64,000 bases of DNA from Vondammii sp040505895 (GCA_040505895.1 JBEVXU010000019.1:1-64000); one strand, 5' to 3'; counted from the first letter of the stretch, positions 1 through 8,661 are shown. Program-made: numbers and translations. The notes: generated by a model from the letters alone, not told the origin.

Positions 1-554
1 CCTTTCATATCCTGAACAGAAGCCATTGACAGAGAAGGTAAAAATGAGAAATCAGTGCTAATAGTTGACAGGTCAATCCATATCAGGAGCGGTTTCTTGA
101 GCCGCGATAGAACGCCCTCCGAGCACCAAAAGCCCCACCCGCTCTAATTGAGCCGAAAACCTTGCCTTTAGTATCTAAATGCTTTAAAAAAGAGGTATCT
201 TCTCGTAAAAAACAGTAATAGGGATGTCTGTTTGCATGAAATCGAAGGAAGCGATTGACCTAGTCAATAAAACCCATCTCAGCCAAGATGGTTTTGCCAT
301 GATTTTTTACTACAAAATATCCTTGATAAATAGGAGTTTAAATTACTATGGCAATAAAAGAGAACATGTATAGAACGTTTGGCGGGTTATGTCAGCGAAC
401 GTGCCAGCGGGTTATGTCAGAAAACGTGCCGGCAATATAATCAGCTGTTAGCCAATAAGTAGAATATTGACTAATAAGACTATAGTTTTTCTGTGCTTTT
501 GTTTAAGCAATGCACTGATTAAAGATGGATGCTTGTTCATATGGAGATAAATAA
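1..554. other. Intergenic, AT-rich accessory DNA upstream of the cassette
   Basis: No open frame here is long enough or familiar enough to call a gene. The stretch is AT-rich and holds a two-copy 25-bp tandem repeat (382-431). A GTTAGCC heptamer at 447-453 resembles a degenerate integron R' core site and could be the left edge of the cassette that follows. That edge is an inference only. Confidence 0.5.
382..431. repeat. Two-copy 25-bp direct tandem repeat
   Basis: Two adjacent 25-bp units (382-406 and 407-431) share the core GCGGGTTATGTCAG followed by AACGTGCC. They differ only at two central positions and the last base. The units abut exactly. Multiple end repeats of this kind occur at the ends of some insertion sequences such as the IS21 group, but no transposase is present, so the origin is open. 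Confidence 0.75.
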
Positions 555-863
555 GTGAATGCAGCGGTGATTGTATGGGAAGTGGCTTTCTATGCAATAA
601 GAATCGCTATTCTTGTGCCAGTATTTCCATATTTGGCCCTGATTGGGGTTGGTTTTGGAATGGGATTTGACTCTGGTTGGAATATTGCAACAGGAGTTTA
701 TGCCATCATTTTAACTTCTGTTATGGCGCCACTTGCGCTGCTATTTATTTTACCGTTAACAATGATTATCAGGTATCAGAGGTTTTTTAAATATTGGTTT
801 TTATGGGTGGTTGTGCTTGTTGTGGTTTCGACCGGTTGGTACAACATAGAGAAGAATGGCTAA
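555..863 (+). CDS. Small membrane protein of a probable integron gene cassette
   Basis: This encodes a 102-residue, very hydrophobic protein with about three predicted membrane segments (roughly residues 5-35, 45-70 and 78-95) and no family I recognise. The start is GTG at 555, preceded by GGAG eight bases upstream. The TAA stop lies inside the first core box of an attC-like palindrome, which is the usual arrangement in integron cassettes. Base composition is more AT-rich than the metabolic genes further right. A cassette-borne membrane protein of unknown role is the best description; toxin, antitoxin or phage-defence roles cannot be judged from the sequence. Confidence 0.6.
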   Translation: MNAAVIVWEVAFYAIRIAILVPVFPYLALIGVGFGMGFDSGWNIATGVYAIILTSVMAPLALLFILPLTMIIRYQRFFKYWFLWVVVLVVVSTGWYNIEKNG

Positions 864-923
864 CCATGCCTTACAGCGGATACAGTCGCTAACGCGCCTG
901 CTCCGCTGAAGGCAGCGTTAGGC
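858..923 (+). mobile_element. attC-like recombination site (orphan integron cassette)
   Basis: An imperfect palindrome of 66 bp has the architecture of an integron attC site. The R'' box GGCTAAC is at 858-864. The L'' arm GCCTTACAGCGG at 868-879 pairs with the L' arm CCGCTGAAGGC at 903-913 except for one unpaired base, as the extrahelical bases of attC sites do. The R' box GTTAGGC at 917-923 fits the GTTRRRY consensus. R'' has one mismatch to RYYYAAC. The site follows immediately after the stop of the preceding gene. No integrase is visible in the window, so this is a solitary cassette. Confidence 0.65.
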
Positions 924-965
924 GCATATAATGAATAAGAATAATCTGTAGTCGAAAACCAAACT

Positions 966-1937
966 ATGATTTCACCCCGCAACCAGATCATTAAACTTGT
1001 CGAGCAGGGAGCCATGTCGACGGAGCAGATTGGCGACGCCCTGACCGCAGCGAAGGTCACCCCCGATGACAATGCCTGGCGTACCTTTATCGATCATCTC
1101 CTGCTTTGGCTCGGTGGCCTGTCTCTATCCTTTTCCGCCATGTTCTTTGTAGCCTATAACTGGAACGATATTGGGCGTTTTGCCAAGTTCGGCATGGTGG
1201 AGGTGTTTATTGTCCTGGCCATTGTCGCTTACTGGAAACTGGGTGAGCACAAGGTCGCGGGCAAAGTATCGTTGCTCGTGGCGACGATCTTTCTGGGTGT
1301 TTTGCTGGCCCTATACGGCCAGACTTATCAGACCGGCGCTGATCCCTGGCAGCTGTTTTTTAACTGGGCCTTGTTGATGTTTCCCTGGGCACTCATTGGG
1401 CGCTTTCCCGCGATCTGGATTGTCTGGGTGGTGCTTATCAATCTCTCCATTGTGCTATATCACCAGGCCTTCCGGAGCGTATTCTGGCTTATGCTTGCCC
1501 CCGACACGGGCATGTTATGGGTGGTCTTTTGCTTTAATACCCTTGCCCTGATCGCCTGGGAGTTTTTGGCGGAAACCAGGCGTTGGTTATCGAAACCCTG
1601 GGCCATTCGCATCCTGGCGGGGGGCAGTGGCGTGCCCATGACCTGGCTGGTGTTGCATGCCATATTCGAGCGTGGAGAGGGCAATGTTTACCCCGGAATT
1701 GTGTGGGCGATCTGGATGGCGGTACTGTATTTCATTTATCGAAGGATAAGGCCTGATCTCTTCATGCTTGCCGGTGGCTGTCTGTCCGGTATTGTGGTGT
1801 TGGTAACGCTGCTGACCGAGCATATGTTGAAAGATTGGTCCCCGATTAGTTTCCTGCTTCTCGCTCTGTTGGTCATTGGTCTGGCTACGGGTACGGCTGT
1901 CTGGCTGAGAAAGGTTCATCGGGGGTTGCAATCATGA
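966..1937 (+). CDS. DUF2157 domain membrane protein
   Basis: A 323-residue protein with a short soluble N-terminus (about residues 1-40) followed by eight or nine hydrophobic segments. The N-terminal sequence and the WLGGLSLSFSAMFFVAYNW stretch match the DUF2157 membrane family. It is the first gene of a three-gene operon with DUF4401 and GDYXXLXY proteins, a combination that recurs in many proteobacteria. The function is not established; the family is thought to act at the cytoplasmic membrane. The next gene starts inside this stop codon (ATGA overlap), so translation is probably coupled. It begins 43 bp after the attC-like site and may lie at the edge of the inserted cassette. Confidence 0.85.
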   Translation: MISPRNQIIKLVEQGAMSTEQIGDALTAAKVTPDDNAWRTFIDHLLLWLGGLSLSFSAMFFVAYNWNDIGRFAKFGMVEVFIVLAIVAYWKLGEHKVAGKVSLLVATIFLGVLLALYGQTYQTGADPWQLFFNWALLMFPWALIGRFPAIWIVWVVLINLSIVLYHQAFRSVFWLMLAPDTGMLWVVFCFNTLALIAWEFLAETRRWLSKPWAIRILAGGSGVPMTWLVLHAIFERGEGNVYPGIVWAIWMAVLYFIYRRIRPDLFMLAGGCLSGIVVLVTLLTEHMLKDWSPISFLLLALLVIGLATGTAVWLRKVHRGLQS

Positions 1938-3004
1938 ACCGACAAAACGAATGGATATGGGCGGTGTTGCATCAGGCTGGCCTGGTCCAGGGACCGGCGC
2001 CCAAAACAACGAAGCTGGAATCACCCTGGTATGTGAAGGTGATGCTGGCTTTTTCCGGTTGGCTTGCCGCGCTGTTCCTGCTCGGATTTATCGGCATGGG
2101 TTATGAATTTATTATCGAAAGCAGCTTTGCATCATTTATCACCGGCGGCGTGATGATCGCTGGTGCCTATACCCTATTGCGTATACCAAGGAATGATTTC
2201 TTTGAGCACCTGGCCCTGGCCGTGAGTCTGGCGGGGCAGGCTTTAGTCGTCTGGGCCATTTTCGATATAACGAAAGCTAACAATGTAATGGGTTGGGCGT
2301 TGGTGGCTCTGCTGCAGGCACCACTGGCCGTAGTCATGCCTAATTTCATCCATCGTGTCTTTTCTTCTTTTTTTTCGGCCATCGCCTTTTCCATGGCCCT
2401 TACTTCCATAGGTGCGCCTTATATCTTTAGTGGTGTGGTCATGTTTCTCGCTGCCTCTATCTGGCTCAATGAATTCCGTTATCCACAACACATGAGAAAA
2501 ATACGGGCCATCGGTTACGGCCTAGTGTTGGCTCTGATTCCGCTAAAGGGTACGGCGCTGTTTGGTCACGGAATCTGGGATTTACGTTCGACCAAAAATC
2601 AGTCCGAGTTATGGAACCAGCCCTGGATGGGTGAAGTGGCTGCGGGTGCGGTTATGCTTTACGTAGTCTGGCAGTTATTGCAGCGTCATGGTCAGGCCCT
2701 TACCGGACGTCTGGCGATCACGGCTTTACTGGGTGCATTGGTCTTATGTGCCGTGTCCATGGAGGCACAGGGTATTACTGTTGGTATGGTGATCATGTTG
2801 TTGGGTTTCGCGGGCGGTAATCGTGTACTTCTTGGTTTAGGTGTAGCGTCGCTGCTTTTTTATATCTCTTCCTATTATTACCTGCTTGATGCAACCTTGC
2901 TGGCCAAGGCCCAGACCTTGCTCTTTGTCGGTCTGGTTTTGCTCGCCGGTCGCTGGCTGATGTTGCGTATGATGTCCGGAGAAAAGGAGATAAAGGATGT
3001 TTAA
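1934..3004 (+). CDS. DUF4401 domain membrane protein
   Basis: A 356-residue polytopic membrane protein with about ten hydrophobic segments. It has the DUF4401 hallmark of a short soluble start (MNRQNEWIWAVLHQAGL) and then regularly spaced transmembrane helices to the C-terminus. The start ATG overlaps the TGA of the DUF2157 gene by four bases, and its end overlaps the start of the GDYXXLXY gene by eight bases. This tight packing suggests the three proteins are made in a fixed ratio and may form a membrane complex. No catalytic motif is visible. The biochemical role is unknown. Confidence 0.85.
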   Translation: MNRQNEWIWAVLHQAGLVQGPAPKTTKLESPWYVKVMLAFSGWLAALFLLGFIGMGYEFIIESSFASFITGGVMIAGAYTLLRIPRNDFFEHLALAVSLAGQALVVWAIFDITKANNVMGWALVALLQAPLAVVMPNFIHRVFSSFFSAIAFSMALTSIGAPYIFSGVVMFLAASIWLNEFRYPQHMRKIRAIGYGLVLALIPLKGTALFGHGIWDLRSTKNQSELWNQPWMGEVAAGAVMLYVVWQLLQRHGQALTGRLAITALLGALVLCAVSMEAQGITVGMVIMLLGFAGGNRVLLGLGVASLLFYISSYYYLLDATLLAKAQTLLFVGLVLLAGRWLMLRMMSGEKEIKDV

Positions 3005-3515
3005 CAAAATTGCCCTGGTGTCTTTGGTGATCATCCTGAGTCTAGTGAACTGGTCTATCGCCGGTAAGGAGAAACACCTGGCCGAGGGCAGGATTGTCTA
3101 TCTTGATCTTGCACCCGTGGATCCGCGTTCTCTGATGCAGGGTGACTACATGGCCCTGCGTTTTCGTCTAGCCAATGAAGTGAATAATGCCTTACCCAAG
3201 ACAAAAGAATACAAACGTTGGCGCCGTAATGTGGCTGCGTCAGACGGTTATGTTGTAGTCAATCTCGATGAACGCAGTATTGGTTCTTTCAAGCATCTCT
3301 ACAGGGATCAGATCCTGTCAGAAGATGAAATTCTCATGCGTTACCGAGTGCGCAACGGTACGGTGAAGTTTGCCACCAATGCCTTTTTTTTCCAGGAAGG
3401 CCATGGAAAATACTATGATCTGGCGCGCTACGGACAGTTTCGTGTGGACCACAACAGCGAGCTATTGTTGGTGGCCATGTACGATAATAACTTGGACAAA
3501 TTGGGACCAAACTAA
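2997..3515 (+). CDS. GDYXXLXY domain protein
   Basis: A 172-residue protein with one N-terminal membrane segment or uncleaved signal (about residues 4-22) and a periplasmic domain. The name-giving motif is present as GDYMALRF around residues 49-56, with Phe in place of the final Tyr, preceded by DLAPVDPRSLMQ. The family is always found with DUF2157 and DUF4401 genes and its function is unknown. A good ribosome site (AGGAGATAAAGG) precedes the ATG. It is the last gene of the operon. Confidence 0.88.
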   Translation: MFNKIALVSLVIILSLVNWSIAGKEKHLAEGRIVYLDLAPVDPRSLMQGDYMALRFRLANEVNNALPKTKEYKRWRRNVAASDGYVVVNLDERSIGSFKHLYRDQILSEDEILMRYRVRNGTVKFATNAFFFQEGHGKYYDLARYGQFRVDHNSELLLVAMYDNNLDKLGPN

Positions 3516-4044
3516 AAAGAATAACTAACAAAAAACGATAGGGTCAGACTCGATCGATAATAATCTCAGGTCTGCTTAGTGCTGGAAGCAGCGGAGTAAC
3601 TCTGGTTCTTCAATGCCCGCTTTTGCCCCACGCAGCAGACCAAGCGGCTTCTGAGTCATTACTTCCGCTTTTTGGCCGAGGCTGTGTGAAAACTCAATAA
3701 TGACCCTCTGAGATCGTTTTTAGTGGCACAAAATACCAGTTAGACCAAGTACATCTCTTGTGACACATTGAGGTCTCTAAGGCCGTACCGTCGCGCATGA
3801 CACTGTATTTAACCCCCATCTTTGCAGGTGGGATGCTATTGAGTTTTCACACAGCCTGGGCCGGTCAGCGACCCTTTGGCCTGTTGCCGGGCCAGACCTC
3901 ACCCTGGCATCTCTTCTGCGACCACAGCGAACCCTTTCGGGGAAGATAAACTCGGTGTCAGATTTCCCATCGATACCTCTCTCTTCGTTGCCCTCAGGGT
4001 AAAACGGCTTTCCGGGTAATAGGTATACTGTCCCCAGAATTCCT
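3516..4044. other. Intergenic region without a supported gene
   Basis: This gap holds the 177-bp inverted-repeat element at 3680-3856 and no convincing coding sequence. A 99-codon minus-strand frame at 3777-4076 crosses the right end of the element and looks accidental. Near 3541-3558 is a GGTCAGACTCGATCGAT string that recurs in reverse complement near 8224, reminiscent of sequences flanking REP-associated transposases. Confidence 0.6.
3680..3856. mobile_element. MITE-like element, 177 bp, with perfect 20-bp terminal inverted repeats
   Basis: The left end (3680-3699) begins GGCTGTGTGAAAACTC and is repeated exactly in inverse orientation at 3837-3856. The interior is too short for a transposase. 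Such ends resemble those of several insertion sequence families that start GGCTGTGTGAAAAC, so this is probably a non-autonomous derivative mobilised in trans. No clear target-site duplication is seen next to the ends. Confidence 0.7.
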
Positions 4045-4515
4045 TTAAGCAGATTGCCCTGGCTCCTGGTAAGCACTTTCAGGATATTGCTGCTTCAGTG
4101 CCTGTTGAATACCGTGAATCGTGGTCATTGCGGTATGAACCAGGATCGCAATCAGCGGCCCTATCGCCACCCAGGTATTGAAGTTGGCCGCAGATAATAG
4201 CTCCATATCCAGAACAATCGCCTGATATCCGAGCATATACATCACACCACCGTAGAGTGAAGAGAGCACGATATAGACAAACAGATTGCCCGCCGAGGCG
4301 ACCATGTGGTGCTGGATCAAAAGATCCTGATTGCGCGTCATCAATAGATAGTAGAGCGCTATTGGCGCGAGGCTATAGAGGGAGACATTGATGCCGATAA
4401 TGCTAAAGTCGTGAAATCCTAAGAAATGCACATTAATGATGAGAACCAGGATTAACAGGTAGGGAAACGCAGCAAGCCACTCTCTCTTAATAAAATTCAT
4501 ATAGAAATATCTCAC
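4045..4515 (-). CDS. Hypothetical four-helix membrane protein
   Basis: A 156-residue protein with about four hydrophobic segments (approximately residues 14-34, 41-60, 76-98 and 115-132) and a polar C-terminal tail rich in Gln and Glu. I do not recognise a family. Two in-frame starts exist: ATG at 4515 and ATG six codons downstream at 4497 (MNFIKREW), and the second is equally plausible. It stands alone between accessory elements and a decayed gene, so it may itself be horizontally acquired or dispensable. Confidence 0.55.
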   Translation of the reverse strand: MRYFYMNFIKREWLAAFPYLLILVLIINVHFLGFHDFSIIGINVSLYSLAPIALYYLLMTRNQDLLIQHHMVASAGNLFVYIVLSSLYGGVMYMLGYQAIVLDMELLSAANFNTWVAIGPLIAILVHTAMTTIHGIQQALKQQYPESAYQEPGQSA

Positions 4516-5009
4516 ATAACGGAATTTGGAATTGCCCTATTTTATACCTTTCTGGGTGATAACGTTCCGTTATTCTAAAATCGATGTGGCCAGACTCTAT
4601 TGATTATAATTAAGGACTACTTCTGGCCGAATTGAGACTGTTTAATCAGAACTAGGCAATGTCCGATCCTCGGCTGAAAAGCAGGAGCAGTGTACTGCTT
4701 CATACTATCAGGTCAATCACCGAACTATCCTTGTATCTATCAGATTAAAGTCATGATCTGTAAATCCAGTCTACATTCTTTATTAGGCCTTATTTTGACG
4801 GTTTCAGTCTAACCAACTTGCCATCTGCAGCATCGGTCAGTAGGTAGATAAAACCATCCGGTCCACTGCGTACATCACGTATATGTCCCAATGCTCATTT
4901 CAGAAGGTGCGATGGACATTTGGAGGTGACACCAAAACTTTTTGGTACATTGAAATATGTTGATTTTAGTGTTGAAATTCCTACTCTTTTAACTTTAGAG
5001 ATGAGTAGT
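4516..5009. other. Intergenic region with a gene remnant
   Basis: Apart from the sugar dehydrogenase fragment at 4790-4894, no coding sequence or clear regulatory element is seen here. Confidence 0.55.
4790..4894 (-). pseudogene. Remnant of a PQQ-dependent aldose sugar dehydrogenase (C-terminus)
   Basis: Reading the minus strand gives 34 codons ending in TAA that include HIRDVRSGPDGFIYLLTD followed by GKLVRLKP. This is the typical C-terminal blade of soluble PQQ-dependent sugar dehydrogenases of the YliI type. An in-frame stop lies directly upstream and the remaining roughly 300 residues of the family are absent. The fragment therefore marks a deleted gene. Confidence 0.7.
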
Positions 5010-7301
5010 CTAGATCCCTTTTATATATTGCGTGTCTGTCGTTGGAGAAATATGTTGGTGGATCGTCTTTGATGATTCTAATTCATTATTCAGATGATTC
5101 TCAAACATCTTAATGATTGCTCGTTTATCTACAGTAACTTTTGTATTGCTCTTTACATCTCGCAGATCGATAAAGAGAGAGTCAAACAGGTTGGGAATGT
5201 CACGAGTAATATCTGTGTTTAGGAAATTATTCTCGTTATGAATATTATGATAATTCCCCTTCTGTTTGTTAATAAAGAAAGAGGCCTCTTTCAAATTGGT
5301 GATGAATGAAGATTTCTCGCAACGCTGAATACAGGCATTATCCACTATATTCTTCTTGCAGCCGGTGACCTGGTGAAAGAAGCATGCCTTACTGGTCATT
5401 AGTACAATAGGGTGGTAAATGCTGTAGAGCAGCCTGAAATTATCAGGTTTTTTAATACGTTTGATCTGATTTTTATTAAGCTCATTTGAAATAAAGGAGC
5501 CTGTGCATCCGAAATATTCCTTAAGAGATAGCAGGCTAAATGAATTAACGTTATTCATATAAGGGCCGGCAACCCATGGAATTCCCTGTTGATTGGCTTC
5601 GTAGCCAATTCCAGAATTATTGCTGACAATATACTTTGGATTAATCTGAGTTAATATTTGGAGTGCTGTTTGATACTCTTTCCCTATTAAAATGGCGGGA
5701 AACCATGGGACTAAACGGCTGTTGCTATTAAATAGCTCAATAAATTTATTGCCACCATTTATAAAGCAATTGGGAAGTTCAAACATAATCTCAGCAGATG
5801 AGTCATCGCAAAGATCCAAGTCATCTTGAGAAGAGATTAAAGCTGAGAGAGATGGAACAATTTCAACTTCATTCTGCCCGTCAAGGCGAGGAAGATTAAT
5901 CGGAGGAACGCTCTCTATTGAACCGTTGAGCTCAAATAATATTCTTTTTTTAATTAATGTAAGTTCTTTAAAGGGAATGAATAGATCACTCTGTAGATCT
6001 GTTAAATCTACATTGTCAATAAAATACTCCGTTTCATTAATTTCTTTAAAACGAGAGCGAAATAGCTCGGCAGTGAGTTCCTGAGAATGACTCTTCTTGC
6101 TTTTCGAATTCTTAATCTCATCACTATTAGCCACTGTGGCTCTCTCAATAAGTGTCTCTGAAAGAAGCTCAAAAGTGGAGTCAGATGTTTTAATAGTTAC
6201 CTTCATGGGGGAGCTATATGCTCCGGAAATATAAATTGATAACGGCGCCTTCTCAATGCTTAACTGATCAATCCTCTCCTTAATATCATCGATGATCTCA
6301 GTCTTAATATCATACAGTTCTCTTTTGGCGGTGGTTAAATTCAGAACTGTTATCCCACCAATTTTTTTGGCCCTATGAATGGCCGAGTTGTCTCGTGGAT
6401 TGTCGATGAATGTATCTCGGCTAACCTCACCCTTCAGAAACGAATTTGATAAATCTCGATTAAACACTTTTCGTAGCGCACTGTTGTCACCACTTATCTG
6501 GTCATGTTCGTAAAAGCGATTAAGCTGATTTCTCCATGTATCAACTACTGTGTATACATAGTGATATTTCTTGATCCTGCCCTCAATTTTAATCGAGTCA
6601 ACCTTAGCATCCGCTAGCCCCCTTAGATCGGAATAGGCAGAGTTGTCTTTAATATTAAGAGGAAAATCTCTACCTTCAGCAGTGGTTAAATATTGATCTC
6701 TACAAGGCTGACTACAGCGCCCACGGTTTCCTGAGTTACCACCATGTACAGAGCTCATATAACAGAGACCCGAAAACGAGACACAGTTTGAACCGTGAAC
6801 AAATACTTCTACCAGCAGATCTTGTTGATGGGCAGCAGCCGTTAAATCTATGATCTCATCAAGGTTCAATTCACGAGATAGATTAACCCGCGTAGCATTG
6901 AGCTGTTTTAAAAATTTTATCTGCCCTTCGTTGTGAGTTGTCAACTGGGTAGAGGCGTGAATCTTAAGCGTGGGATAATATTTATTGAGGATATAGAACA
7001 GCCCAAGATCCTGAATGATGATGCCATCGAGTTTGGTATTGACCAGTTTGTTCAGTAGCTTAATCAGTGCGGGGAATTCACTCTCAACGATAATGATATT
7101 AACCGTTAGAAATAGCTCGCAGTTGTTCTGGTGAACAAGTCGCAATATGCCGGTGAGATTCTCAAATGTAATATTCTTCGCACGGCCTCTGGCATTAAAC
7201 TTATCCAGGCCACAATATACGGCGTTAGCACCAGCCAGGATGGCCGCCTTAATAGAGTCAATATCCCCACCGGGAGCAAGTAATTCAATATCTCGTTTCA
7301 T
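5010..7301 (-). CDS. U32 peptidase family protein, RlhA-like
   Basis: A 763-residue protein of the U32 (collagenase-like) family. The N-terminus ELLAPGGDIDSIKAAILAGA and the signature around residues 164-184 (EVFVHGSNCVSFSGLC) are diagnostic. Cysteines at about 173, 180, 196 and 200 and a second Cys cluster near residues 640-670 are plausible iron-sulfur or metal ligands. Despite the name, characterised members such as RlhA are involved in RNA hydroxylation (23S rRNA C2501 in E. coli), and this gene is most like that branch. It is about 100 residues longer than E. coli RlhA. The gene is visibly more AT-rich than most of the window and stands alone between long gaps, suggesting acquisition by transfer. 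Exact substrate is not determinable. Confidence 0.75.
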   Translation of the reverse strand: MKRDIELLAPGGDIDSIKAAILAGANAVYCGLDKFNARGRAKNITFENLTGILRLVHQNNCELFLTVNIIIVESEFPALIKLLNKLVNTKLDGIIIQDLGLFYILNKYYPTLKIHASTQLTTHNEGQIKFLKQLNATRVNLSRELNLDEIIDLTAAAHQQDLLVEVFVHGSNCVSFSGLCYMSSVHGGNSGNRGRCSQPCRDQYLTTAEGRDFPLNIKDNSAYSDLRGLADAKVDSIKIEGRIKKYHYVYTVVDTWRNQLNRFYEHDQISGDNSALRKVFNRDLSNSFLKGEVSRDTFIDNPRDNSAIHRAKKIGGITVLNLTTAKRELYDIKTEIIDDIKERIDQLSIEKAPLSIYISGAYSSPMKVTIKTSDSTFELLSETLIERATVANSDEIKNSKSKKSHSQELTAELFRSRFKEINETEYFIDNVDLTDLQSDLFIPFKELTLIKKRILFELNGSIESVPPINLPRLDGQNEVEIVPSLSALISSQDDLDLCDDSSAEIMFELPNCFINGGNKFIELFNSNSRLVPWFPAILIGKEYQTALQILTQINPKYIVSNNSGIGYEANQQGIPWVAGPYMNNVNSFSLLSLKEYFGCTGSFISNELNKNQIKRIKKPDNFRLLYSIYHPIVLMTSKACFFHQVTGCKKNIVDNACIQRCEKSSFITNLKEASFFINKQKGNYHNIHNENNFLNTDITRDIPNLFDSLFIDLRDVKSNTKVTVDKRAIIKMFENHLNNELESSKTIHQHISPTTDTQYIKGI

Positions 7302-7749
7302 GCGGGCAATTATAACTAAAGAGGCTCAAGCGTAATATTATCATTTTGCAATGAATGACAAAAATATGTCATAAATTTGCCATACAGTACCGCTGTTACG
7401 ATCAGCCAGTATAGTCATATATAACGAATGGTCATTGATGTGCCGAATGCTGCAGAAAAGGAGTGACTGAGCAGGCCAATCTTTCGCAGAGAATTCTATA
7501 GGTTCGGGCTCCAATACCGCTACCAGTCATGTAACCAATTGATATTCATGCCGTTATATATTTAGCTCGTGGTTTACTCATCAACGGAAAAGGCTTGGGC
7601 CTTCGCTTGACTACCCTGAGCTGGTTTTTCCAACATATTTTAGGTTGCAGTGTAAATTAGCGACGCCAGTCTGATGTGACAGCTTATTGGGAATGGGGTA
7701 GTATCATCAGGATACCCTTTCTACCAGCAGACAATCGCAATCTGAGCTA
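7302..7749. other. Intergenic gap, no gene seen
   Basis: About 450 bp between divergently oriented genes. It should contain the promoters for the U32 gene (leftward) and bacteriohemerythrin (rightward), but no box stands out clearly enough to call. Confidence 0.5.
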
Positions 7750-8157
7750 ATGAAAAAAATATTTTGGGAAGACGAATTCAGTGTTGGTGTCGAGGAACTA
7801 GACCGACAGCACCAAAAGATCATCGAGGTCATAAACTCTTTGATTGACAAACCCCGCATTCTTCTTAGGTTTAAAAATGTTTCGTCAGCGCTAATGGAGC
7901 TTACGAATTATGTCTCTGAACACTTTCTACTGGAAGAGCGCCTGCTTCAAGAAAACGGATACCCCGATCTGCTTGATCATTCCAAAAAACATACTGCTTA
8001 CAGCAAACAGATCGGACACCTTTGCAAGAAATCTTTGGATGGAAAAAGTGAAGTCCCACATGAATTATTAGGTTTCCTTACTGACTGGTGGATCAACCAC
8101 ATTCTTCACGAAGATATGCAATATAAAGCATTCTTTAAAGAGAAAGGTGTTAAATAA
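7750..8157 (+). CDS. Bacteriohemerythrin
   Basis: A 135-residue single-domain hemerythrin that binds oxygen at a non-heme di-iron centre. All expected ligands are visible: His21, the HxxxE pair His58 and Glu62, the HxxxH pair His77 and His81, and the HxxxxD pair His117 and Asp122. The opening IFWEDEFSVGVEELDRQH is typical. The length equals that of stand-alone bacteriohemerythrins, which store or deliver oxygen or act as oxygen sensors in microaerobic bacteria. No sensory partner is adjacent. A gene for oxygen handling fits a sulfur oxidiser living near the oxic-anoxic interface (inference). Confidence 0.93.
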   Translation: MKKIFWEDEFSVGVEELDRQHQKIIEVINSLIDKPRILLRFKNVSSALMELTNYVSEHFLLEERLLQENGYPDLLDHSKKHTAYSKQIGHLCKKSLDGKSEVPHELLGFLTDWWINHILHEDMQYKAFFKEKGVK

Positions 8158-8448
8158 TCCTGAACAAAAAATCAATGTAATCAGGCTTGGTTGATTTCGC
8201 CTCAATCAGAATGTTTTCTGAAAATCGATCGAGTCTGATCTCTCTGTACAGTATCTTTTTCGCTGTCGTTGTTACCACTAAGATCGGATTTTTGCCTTCT
8301 AAAACCTCTCTATCATATATGTTTAGAACATCCGCTTGTGGCTGGCTGGTACCCGTACTGCCTAGATAACTTGTGGCGTCGCCTCAAAAATTACCCTAGC
8401 TAATACCTGTAGATAGCAACTTAAAAACATAAAACAAACTGTCCACTA

Positions 8449-8661
8449 TTATTTGCTATTTTCATCTGTTACCAGACGCTTTTTTTCTGTTGCACTTTGT
8501 ATTATTTTCTCCACATCCTTTGCTTTATTAAGTGCTTGTACCTGATCTTTAAAAACATGCTCCTCACTAGACTGTTCTGAAGTTGTGTTTCCATCCTCGC
8601 TGGAACATCCAAAAATTATAAAGAAAGGCACAAATAATAGAACTTGATGCTTTTTCATCAT
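8449..8661 (-). CDS. Small putative lipoprotein
   Basis: A protein of about 70 residues with a lysine-rich start, a hydrophobic stretch (VLLFVPFFIIFGC) and a lipobox-like Cys followed by SSEDGN, so probably lipid-anchored. The rest is polar with a short predicted helix (QVQALNKAKDVEKIIQSA). The frame opens further upstream at 8724, but the middle of three consecutive ATGs (8661) is best placed after the GAGGTG ribosome site. The family is not recognised. Confidence 0.6.
   Translation of the reverse strand: MMKKHQVLLFVPFFIIFGCSSEDGNTTSEQSSEEHVFKDQVQALNKAKDVEKIIQSATEKKRLVTDENSK

Noticed and set aside
120..340. Minus-strand sequence with readable HGKTILAEMGFID-type stretch interrupted by a stop
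   Set aside because: It might be a decayed gene, but nothing could be matched to a family.
3777..4076. 99-codon minus-strand frame
   Set aside because: It crosses the end of the MITE-like element and the end of the next gene, no ribosome site, Arg-rich chance composition.
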